From contig NZ_CAIT01000009.1 in assembly GCF_000296815.2 (NCBI RefSeq), positions 620,001 to 684,000 on the forward strand: a stretch of DNA of 64,000 nt. Reading direction: 5' to 3'. Made by a program: the position numbers and the translations under genes. Every line of letters starts with the position of its first letter. The first letter of the stretch is position 1. Source of the stretch: Fibrisoma limi BUZ 3 (lineage in GTDB: Bacteria > Bacteroidota > Bacteroidia > Cytophagales > Spirosomataceae). Below the pieces are notes generated by a model, which had not been told where the DNA came from, did not search any database, and saw only the letters and a program-made list of their open reading frames with translations. Below, one piece after another: positions 31,114 through 38,358 of this stretch.

Positions 31114-33657
31114 TTACGGGTTAGCTTGCTGCGACATTACCACGTTCCCGGCTCCGGTCTGGTTCAGCAGCATGATGTTGCTTGATACAGCAGCACCAGT
31201 CTGCGTAATATCAGCGGTATTGTTTCCCCCGTTCTGCGTAGCAAACGTATCGACACCACCAAGGCCACCGACTTTGTTACCATTCCCGTTTTGGGTGATG
31301 GTTGCAATCTGGTTACCGGTACCCTGATCGATCAAGACGCGGTTAGTAGTGCTGGTAGCACCATTCTGCTGCTTCACGGTAAGCTGATCACCACCGTTCT
31401 GCTTGGCCTTGGTTTCATCGCCACCATCCTGCGTGATGTCCACTTTGTTCGAGTTACCCGAAACGTAAAGACCCCGTGCTGAGTTGAGATCAACGGTTGT
31501 GCCACCACCGCCACCGGTACCAACTTTGTTACCATCGCCAGTCTGGGTGAGTTTAACCTCGTTCTTGGTAGCCGAGCTTGTTGCATCACTCTGGATGGCT
31601 ATGTTGGCCTCGTTTACAGTAGTAATGCCACCTGTTTGTGCTATAGTGACCTCGTTATAATCGCCACCAATAAAAAGTCCTCTAGAGGTGTTGTTAATCC
31701 CTGATCCCGAGCCATCTTCAGCCTTTCCGACCCAGTTACCAGCGCTACCAGCTTGTGAATCCTGATTAATTATCACTGTATTATTATCTCCATTCACGGC
31801 CGCATTAACACGGTTTCGGAATTGTGAACTTGCGTTCTGACCAACCTGAGAGATTAGCACTTTGTTATCTACGCCAGGCGCTCCGGTGGGCGATCCAGCA
31901 TCCCCGAACACCTGAACACCGGCCCATTGACGGTTACCATTCTGCGTGATAGAGAAATTCGGGTCCGTTGGCGCATTTACCCCTGAATTAGCTGCTCTCA
32001 GATTGAAAGTACCGCGGTGATTACCATTCCCTTTCTGATCAATTAAGATATTATTATTGTCATTACCTGTTCCGCGCAATGGCGACATACGAATAAAAGC
32101 AATGTTCGCATTACCACTCGCCTGCTTAACATTTATGATATTATTGTTACCAAAGGCTTCAATCTCGTTGGCCTGCTGCCCATTTCCGCTTTGGATAACG
32201 GTAGTTCTATTTCCGTTACCAACCTGAATAACCCCTAACGCATCTACCGTTGCCGTATTTGGATCCGTTGCCAGACTAGAGGGAGCGGCTGAGTTGTTAT
32301 TACCAGTTTGTGAGATGGTAATTTCATTCGACATCCCCTGCTGAGTAGCAACCGCTCTGTTATTGTTTCTCGCTGCTCCTGCTGCACCCTGCGTTACCGA
32401 AATCGTGTTGTTTTTCGTTTCAATACCGGTGGCACCATTTTGATACGTGATTACCGTATTGGCGTTGCTACCCGAACCGTACTGAGTAATCGTCGACGTA
32501 TTGCCTGAACTGTTGTTATTCTGGTTAACAGTCGCCGTATTGAGCGTACCCCGCTGTGTGGTGGTAGCCGTATTACCCGAGCTGACACCAAGTGCACCGG
32601 CGTTCTGGTTAGTAGTTGCCGTCTGGCTGGTACCGGTCTGATCGATGGTTAACGTATTACCAGAACTGGCGTTACCCCCGAAAACACCATTTTGGTTGGC
32701 CATTGCGGTGTTGCCAGTTCCTCCCTGAGTCACGGTTGCGTTGTTGGTCGAACTGTTGTCCTGTTGCTTAACCGTAGCGGTATGTGAACCACCCCCTGTC
32801 TGATCGACTGTCGTCGTGTTATCAACCGAGTTATTGTTCTGATCTACGGTTGCGGTAGAACCGGCTGATCCAGATTGCGTTACCGTCGCACCATTCCCCA
32901 GCATACCGGCACCACCACTGCCGTTGTTCTGATTAACCGTTGCGGTGTTGGTGTTGCTGCTTTGCGTAATAGACGCTTCGTTACCCTGGCTGGCTCCGGC
33001 AGCACCTCCCTGTTGGTTGACCGTAGCGGTGTTTTTGTTAACAGTTGTTCCAGGAGTACCTCCCGTAAAGCCCTGGTAAATATCAGCTGTGTTGCCCGAC
33101 GAGTTGTTCGATTGGTTGATAGTACCGGCATTGGCAGTAGTCGAACCACCGTTACCGTTCTGGCGTACCTCGGCGTTGTTGCTTGTGCTACCACCCAACA
33201 CGCCACCGTTCTGATTGATACTAGCCGTGCTATAGGTGCCCTGCTGCTGCGTTCCGGCAAAGTTCCCTGATCCGGCCGCGCCCCCCTGAGTAGCGCCAGT
33301 CCCTGACGTCAAACCACCACTTAAACCGGTAGCGGTACCGTTCTGGTTGATCTCCGACGTATTGTTGGCTCCATTCTGAGTAGCACCCGCCCGGTTACCC
33401 TGCGAACCCTCTTTCTGGTTCACTGTTGCCGTATTGGGCCCAGTCGTATTTCCGTTCTGAAACGTACCCGCGTAGTTACCGTAGTTTGTCTGGGCGCCCT
33501 GCATCTGCTGAATGTTGGACGTTTGACTATTACTACCAATCTGTTCAGCCTGGGCTTGCTGGCTGGAACCATTCTGGTTAACCGTTGATGTATTTTGCGC
33601 GGAAGCCGCGGCTGCCATAAGCAACAGCGCCGACCCGGTTAGTATGATTTTCTTCAT
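31114..33657 (-). CDS. Giant curlin-repeat protein (major curli-like amyloid subunit)
   Basis: An ~847-aa exported repeat protein (signal MKKIILTGSALLLMAAAASA). It is built of many (N/G)xxATVxQ strands like NTATVNQNNNSSGNTSTITQ, i.e. the x5-Q-x-G-x2-N-x-A-x-V-x-Q curlin unit. Two halves differ: residues to ~430 are short, N/T-rich units separated by Gly/Ser linkers, while the later part has longer GNxNxVxIxQxGxGN units with aromatic and charged residues. E. coli CsgA has five repeats; this has several tens of strands. Such proteins would be secreted by CsgG and assemble as fibres. The start at 33657 opens directly onto the signal. Confidence 0.85.
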   Translation of the reverse strand: MKKIILTGSALLLMAAAASAQNTSTVNQNGSSQQAQAEQIGSNSQTSNIQQMQGAQTNYGNYAGTFQNGNTTGPNTATVNQKEGSQGNRAGATQNGANNTSEINQNGTATGLSGGLTSGTGATQGGAAGSGNFAGTQQQGTYSTASINQNGGVLGGSTSNNAEVRQNGNGGSTTANAGTINQSNNSSGNTADIYQGFTGGTPGTTVNKNTATVNQQGGAAGASQGNEASITQSSNTNTATVNQNNGSGGAGMLGNGATVTQSGSAGSTATVDQNNNSVDNTTTVDQTGGGSHTATVKQQDNSSTNNATVTQGGTGNTAMANQNGVFGGNASSGNTLTIDQTGTSQTATTNQNAGALGVSSGNTATTTQRGTLNTATVNQNNNSSGNTSTITQYGSGSNANTVITYQNGATGIETKNNTISVTQGAAGAARNNNRAVATQQGMSNEITISQTGNNNSAAPSSLATDPNTATVDALGVIQVGNGNRTTVIQSGNGQQANEIEAFGNNNIINVKQASGNANIAFIRMSPLRGTGNDNNNILIDQKGNGNHRGTFNLRAANSGVNAPTDPNFSITQNGNRQWAGVQVFGDAGSPTGAPGVDNKVLISQVGQNASSQFRNRVNAAVNGDNNTVIINQDSQAGSAGNWVGKAEDGSGSGINNTSRGLFIGGDYNEVTIAQTGGITTVNEANIAIQSDATSSATKNEVKLTQTGDGNKVGTGGGGGTTVDLNSARGLYVSGNSNKVDITQDGGDETKAKQNGGDQLTVKQQNGATSTTNRVLIDQGTGNQIATITQNGNGNKVGGLGGVDTFATQNGGNNTADITQTGAAVSSNIMLLNQTGAGNVVMSQQANP

Positions 33658-33692
33658 AAATAGCAAAATTTACAAGTATGAAAAACCAAGAC

Positions 33693-33718
33693 AAGCCGCC
33701 TGCTGATACAGGCGGCTT
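33693..33718 (-). terminator. Hairpin between two large curlin genes
   Basis: A 10-bp GC-rich stem (AAGCCGCCTG / CAGGCGGCTT) with a 6-nt loop, followed on the minus strand by GTCTTGGTTTTT. It lies just after the 464-aa gene and may attenuate or stabilise the upstream transcript rather than end it. Confidence 0.5.
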
Positions 33719-33734
33719 TTACGAATCAAGCCTA

Positions 33735-35129
33735 TTACGGATTGGGTACGCCAGTCTGGGTAATAGTAGCCGTGTTGCCGGTTCCGTTCTGATAAACGCT
33801 GGCAGTATTGGCAGCGCCGTTATTAGTCTGGCTTATAGTCAGCGTGTTATCAACGCCTAATTGCGTAGCGAAAGTGGGGTCTGTGCTGTTCTCGCCAGTC
33901 CCTTGAACTACGTTACCATTACCTGTTTGCGTAATTGTAGCCTCGTGCAAATCACCTGCCTGATACAGTTTAGCCGTGTTGGAACTTCCATCCTGAGTAA
34001 GTGTAGCGACGTTACCGCTGGCAATATCACCACCAATGGCTTCACCAACTTTGCCCTGTACAATTTCAGCCGTGTTTCCAGAACCGTTGCGCTGATTGAT
34101 CGTTGCCTGGTTTCCACCATTACCATCATTATAGGCGCTTTGCTGCGTAATTTTGGCTGTGTTAATTCCACTTAGCGTTGCCTCCTGATTAATCGTAGCC
34201 GTGTTGTTAGCTGTTTCATAAACCTGATCAATCGTAGCTTGATCTGATCCAGCACCAAACTGGTTAACAAATGCCTGGTTGTCGTGGCTGTTCGTCGTTT
34301 GGTTGATTGTAGCAGTGTGCCCGCCGGTTGATTGCTGCACTGCGGCCAGGTTGTTATAAGAAATATTCGTCTGATTAATTGTAGCCGCTCCCGATGCTCC
34401 GCTTGCCTGCGAGATGCTGGCTTCATTGCCAATACCCGCACCGCCACTATTATCTATCTGGTTGATAGTTGCTTCAGCGCCACTAGTTAGCTGTGTGATG
34501 CTGGCTTCGTTTTCTGTACTGTTATTTGACTGGTTAATCGTTGCTACGTTATCGGAAACGGTTGCGCCTGAGGCTCCCTGATTTACAGTCGCTATGTTAG
34601 CAGTTGAACCATTGTTTTGGTTTACAGTCGCTCCATTACCAGTTCCAACGCCATACTGGAAGACTGTTGCCTGGTTCCTTACGCTGTTGGCATTTTGATT
34701 AACTGTAGCATCGTTGCTGGAACCATCCTGCAGAATGCCCATGAAGTTACCATCACCGCTGGCGGCAGCATTGTCATCCGCTACTACGTTTGCGTTACCA
34801 CCACTATTGTTGCTTTGGCTTACGGTTGCGGTATTATCAGTTCCGTTTTGCTGCGTAACACCTGCCCGGTTCGCTTTTGAACCATTGTCTTGGCTGACAG
34901 TGATGGTGTTAGTACCACCCGACGCATTCTGGACTGTAACAGCGCGGTTACCGTAGTTTTCGCTACCACCTTCATTTTGACTGATATTCACCACTTGTGA
35001 GTTACCAGTTTGAGTTGGGGCAGCCGTCTGTTGCTCACCCACCTGATTAACCGTTGCCTGATTAGACTGGGCGAAGCCCGCTGCTGCGAAGGCCATCAGG
35101 GCCACGCCAGTAAGAATAACTTTTTTCAC
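33735..35129 (-). CDS. Large curlin-repeat protein
   Basis: A 464-aa exported repeat protein (signal MKKVILTGVALMAFAAAGFA, nearly the same as the larger paralog). About 30 strands end in Q (TVNQN, TINQT, SITQL, TIDQV), arranged as curlin-like units throughout. It differs from the 847-aa paralog in length and lacks the second, more varied half. It is probably a second amyloid subunit. Confidence 0.83.
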   Translation of the reverse strand: MKKVILTGVALMAFAAAGFAQSNQATVNQVGEQQTAAPTQTGNSQVVNISQNEGGSENYGNRAVTVQNASGGTNTITVSQDNGSKANRAGVTQQNGTDNTATVSQSNNSGGNANVVADDNAAASGDGNFMGILQDGSSNDATVNQNANSVRNQATVFQYGVGTGNGATVNQNNGSTANIATVNQGASGATVSDNVATINQSNNSTENEASITQLTSGAEATINQIDNSGGAGIGNEASISQASGASGAATINQTNISYNNLAAVQQSTGGHTATINQTTNSHDNQAFVNQFGAGSDQATIDQVYETANNTATINQEATLSGINTAKITQQSAYNDGNGGNQATINQRNGSGNTAEIVQGKVGEAIGGDIASGNVATLTQDGSSNTAKLYQAGDLHEATITQTGNGNVVQGTGENSTDPTFATQLGVDNTLTISQTNNGAANTASVYQNGTGNTATITQTGVPNP

Positions 35130-35187
35130 TGTGAATAGAGATTTGAGAGGTTATACAAAAGAATGGAGGACGATAAACGTGAGTGTA

Positions 35188-35628
35188 TTACGGCCGGTTA
35201 CGCCGTCTAAATGGGCGGGTCTTTCGCGTCGGTTGCGTCTTGGCTGGCTCCGTTTGGCGCAGTTCGATCGTGTTCTCGTTCGTTCCCGACGACTGGTTGA
35301 TCGTCGCCGATGAATTACCTTCCTGCTGCAACTCGACCGAATTGGGGCCACTGTTGTGCTGGTTGATCGTAGTTTGGGTGTTGGCTCCCACCCGCAGGCT
35401 TACCTGGTTTCCTTCGCTGGAGCGGCTTTTCGATTCGGTTGTTTTACTGCTGTCGTCGGTATTATCGCTACTCTGGTTGATTACGATGGAATTACCTGAA
35501 CCCGACTGCGATACCACTGCCCGGTTACCCGACGAGCCCCCTGACTGGTTGATGGATACGGAGTTCTGCCCAAAGGCGGCTGATACCGAGAGCATGGCGA
35601 GTCCCGCCAGTAATGGCTTTTTCATCAC
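35188..35628 (-). CDS. Small curlin-repeat protein with basic tail (CsgB-like candidate)
   Basis: A 146-aa exported protein (signal MMKKPLLAGLAMLSVSAAFG). It has two or three curlin units (VSINQSGGSSGNRAVVSQ, TTINQHNSGPNSVELQQ), a Ser/Lys-rich insert, and a strongly basic C-terminus ending KTRPFRRRNRP. A basic end resembles the nucleator CsgB of E. coli, so it may anchor the fibre; this is inference. It overlaps the upstream curlin gene by 4 nt. Confidence 0.7.
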   Translation of the reverse strand: MMKKPLLAGLAMLSVSAAFGQNSVSINQSGGSSGNRAVVSQSGSGNSIVINQSSDNTDDSSKTTESKSRSSEGNQVSLRVGANTQTTINQHNSGPNSVELQQEGNSSATINQSSGTNENTIELRQTEPAKTQPTRKTRPFRRRNRP

Positions 35629-36680
35629 TTCGACTGGTTGATCGTAATGGTATTATTCATGCCGTTCTGATACACCTGGGCCATGTGGCCACCCGCCTGA
35701 TTCAGGAAAAGCTGGTTGCCGCTCCCGATCTGCCGGGCGGAGGCATCGCCGTTCATTCCCATCAGTACGTTATTCCCGCCGGTCTGCGTGATATTGGCCC
35801 TGTTGCCGTTGCCGTCCTGGATCAGGCTAAGCTTGTTCTCGGCTGCTTCCTGAATGGCCATTACCTGATTACCGCTACCCATTTGGCTGATGGTCATACG
35901 GTTATCATCACCATTCTGCGTTGCATCAATGACATGGTTGCTACCTGTCTGCCCGAGGTTCATGATGTTCCCCTCGTTCTCCGTAATCCGGAACGTTCCC
36001 CCCTGCTGTGTGCTGGTGATTCGGTTATTTGTACCGTCCTGAGAAATGGTCAGTGTGTTGCGGCTCTGATTGTAATCGGTGGTCGTCTGCTTTGCATTTA
36101 CGTCATTCAGACTGCCTTTCTGATCAATTTTAGCCCAGTTTGCATCACCATACTGGCTGTATGTATCACCATTCTGACTAACCGTGGTCTGGTTGTCGTC
36201 GCCATCCTGCATGATGTACACCCGCGATTCGTCGATCCGCTCAACCTGATCGTAGGTCGTTACGGTCGCCTTGTTACGGTTCCCTTTCTGATCAATGTAA
36301 GCCTCGACACCTGCGCCTAAATGAGTGTGTTGATAAAGTGTAATGATGTTGTCGTCGCCGTCCTGCTTAGCCTTTACGTAGGATTGGCCTCTGGGTTTAG
36401 CTACCCCATTCTCTACTACATCACTTCCCGTTTGTGTAATGGTAGCTTTGTTCTGGTTCTTAAGCTGCTCAAGGTCAACACCATTCTGCGTTCCTGTCTG
36501 CTGGATATCGGTGTTGTTGCTGGCTCCCTCCTGCTGCACCCTCGAAAAACTAGCGCTCCCATTCTGATTGATAGTAGCTCCATTGGTATTTCCTTTCTGG
36601 CTTAGTGCCACCTCATTTTGCTGAGCATAAAGTTGACCTATAGAGCAAATCATCAAAAAGGAAAGCAGAAGTAATTTCAT
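35625..36680 (-). CDS. Curlin-repeat protein (first gene of the curli operon)
   Basis: A 351-aa exported protein (signal MKLLLLSFLMICSIGQLYA). It has the most classical curlin units of the locus: GNTNGATINQNGSASFS, QDGDDNQTTVSQNG and QDGNGNRANITQTGGN. Acidic DG-DDN segments recur. It is a likely major or minor subunit and is coupled by 4 nt to the basic-tail gene. Confidence 0.83.
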   Translation of the reverse strand: MKLLLLSFLMICSIGQLYAQQNEVALSQKGNTNGATINQNGSASFSRVQQEGASNNTDIQQTGTQNGVDLEQLKNQNKATITQTGSDVVENGVAKPRGQSYVKAKQDGDDNIITLYQHTHLGAGVEAYIDQKGNRNKATVTTYDQVERIDESRVYIMQDGDDNQTTVSQNGDTYSQYGDANWAKIDQKGSLNDVNAKQTTTDYNQSRNTLTISQDGTNNRITSTQQGGTFRITENEGNIMNLGQTGSNHVIDATQNGDDNRMTISQMGSGNQVMAIQEAAENKLSLIQDGNGNRANITQTGGNNVLMGMNGDASARQIGSGNQLFLNQAGGHMAQVYQNGMNNTITINQSK

Positions 36681-37638
36681 CGTTCGAGTGAGTGTTCATA
36701 GAACCGGTTACGGGCGGCTCAAAATCAAATAAACTTATCAGAATAATATTCTATGTTCACCTTTTAGCGTATAGAGACACAAGATTCCGGAACCGGCTAA
36801 ACCGCTCGTTCGAAATGATGTCAGGCTATGGCAAACTGGGAAAGAAAGTCGCATTACCGCGAAACGCAGTAAGGACTACCGTACGGCCGATGCAGCGCAG
36901 AACGGCTATCTACGTACAGGGTAAAGAAAGAACTGGGAAAAGGAATTTTACAAGGCGATGCAAATCGCTGAAGAGGGTGTCGCGATTAAGCGAAGTGGCT
37001 TGTGGCCAGTAGTCGGCCGGCAGGCCCGGAGCCAGGGGCAAGACAATCCGGCGGGTAACGGGTTGAGTAAGCATTATAGTAAAGTTGTCAGTGTGGATGT
37101 TTTCTTCAGATTAACGTTTCTCGACTAACTCAAATTAGAATCCTGTCGGCCTGCTTTCTGAATTACGCTTCAAATATAATAGCGTTAATTCACTTGTCAA
37201 GTCACTCAGTTGGCCTTCTGTTAACCTTAGTAGCGACAAATGACAGTAGTACCAAGATAAAATACAGTGAAGATCTATTGTATATACAAATCTTTATAAC
37301 CCACTACAGATATACGGTTTGCTAAGTGCGATAACTAATGTTACTTAAAAGTTTTCGATTTCGAAATTTCTTTATTCGCTACTTCTTTATTTTACGGTCA
37401 TCTGACTGAGTTTCCTCATATTCTATATTCTAGCGAAGTGATTAAACGGTAGCAAAATTTTTACAAATATTCCAGCTATTCTTCTACGTTTATAAAATCA
37501 GCCAGTAAACTGTACAGATTAAATTCCTTTTTTCAAATGACATATTCTGTTGTCTCTATAGTATACAATAGAATTAATGAGATTAAACGTTTAGTATGCA
37601 GCGTACCGACTAACTTAGGGCGTAACCGCTGCCAATGT
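36681..37638. other. Long region without a confident gene, upstream of the curli operon
   Basis: About 950 bp lie between the curli operon and the divergent oxidoreductase gene. Most of it (37080-37600) is AT-rich with no ORF I trust. A GC-richer block at 36800-37080 holds weak short frames on both strands. This is where the regulation of both flanking units should lie. I could not find a matched promoter here. Confidence 0.5.
36910..37074 (-). CDS. Possible 54-aa small protein upstream of the curli operon
   Basis: A short frame starting MLTQPVTRRIVLPLAPGL with GC-rich third codon positions in the first half, as in real genes of this genome. It has no recognisable domain and no clear promoter. 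It may be the remnant of a gene or a small coding RNA. Confidence 0.25.
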   Translation of the reverse strand: MLTQPVTRRIVLPLAPGLPADYWPQATSLNRDTLFSDLHRLVKFLFPVLSLPCT

Positions 37639-38289
37639 ATGACACCAATTAATACTAAAACGGCCCTTGTGCTCGGTGCCACCGGCCTTATCGGCGATCG
37701 GCTTACCCACCGACTCGTCGATTCAATGGTTTATGAGAAGGTGAAGGTTCTTGTACGTAAATCGTTACCGTGGCAGCACCCTCGACTGCAGGAAATTTTG
37801 TTTGACTACGAGCATCCTAACGGCTTGCTCACCCAGGCCGACGATATTTTCTGTTGCCTTGGCACGACCATGAAAAAAGCCGGGTCTAAGGAAGCGTTTC
37901 GGAAAGTAGATTACCAGTACCCGCTCACTATCGCTCGTATGGGTCTGGAGAATGGGGCCCGGCAGTTTGCTATTGTCACGGCAATGGGAGCCGACACAAA
38001 CTCAATGTTCTTCTATAACCGGGTCAAAGGAGAAGTCGAACGTGACCTGACGGCGCTGAACTACCCTACGCTACTCATCTTCCGACCGTCGCTCCTGCTG
38101 GGCGATCGATCGGAAAGCCGCCTTGGCGAGCGCTTGGCTGAAGGAGCCATGCGGCTGTTTAACCCACTCATTCCGGCAAAATATAAAGGCGTGAATGCTG
38201 ATAAGGTAGCCAACGCTATGCTGGCCACTACGCAGCAGGGGCTGACAGGTAAGCATGTGTTTGAATCTGATGCGCTCCAGGCCTATTAA
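37639..38289 (+). CDS. NAD(P)-binding oxidoreductase (atypical SDR, TIP30-like)
   Basis: A ~216-aa Rossmann-fold protein. The dinucleotide-binding loop TALVLGATGLIGDRL comes at ~7-21, and the segments DDIFCCLGTTMKKAGS, KVDYQYP and FYNRVKGEVERDL match the TIP30/YbjT-like atypical SDR group. The Y-N-R-V-K active site replaces the usual Y-x-x-x-K. The substrate is unknown. The frame can be extended 34 codons upstream, but the extension is AT-rich and Cys-containing, so the ATG at 37639 is preferred. Confidence 0.8.
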   Translation: MTPINTKTALVLGATGLIGDRLTHRLVDSMVYEKVKVLVRKSLPWQHPRLQEILFDYEHPNGLLTQADDIFCCLGTTMKKAGSKEAFRKVDYQYPLTIARMGLENGARQFAIVTAMGADTNSMFFYNRVKGEVERDLTALNYPTLLIFRPSLLLGDRSESRLGERLAEGAMRLFNPLIPAKYKGVNADKVANAMLATTQQGLTGKHVFESDALQAY

Positions 38290-38290
38290 A

Positions 38291-38334
38291 CCGTTGCAGG
38301 GACACAGCTTTTACTATGCCCTGCAATGGTTTTT
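38291..38334 (+). terminator. Intrinsic terminator after the oxidoreductase gene
   Basis: An 11-bp stem (CCGTTGCAGGG with one G-U pair) is followed by TTTTT. It ends just before the convergent glutaminase gene. Confidence 0.7.
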
Positions 38335-38358
38335 AGCTTTTAGGTTGTAGCGAACCGC

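Noticed and set aside
33861-34880. Several plus-strand frames over the curlin genes
   Set aside because: Shadows caused by the repetitive composition of the real minus-strand genes.
31114-36680. Possible CRISPR or satellite array
   Set aside because: The repeats are protein-level curlin units with varied DNA; no constant repeats or spacers.
36692-37012. 106-aa frame on the plus strand upstream of the curli operon
   Set aside because: Basic, compositionally odd sequence with no family and an opposing weak frame; not supported.
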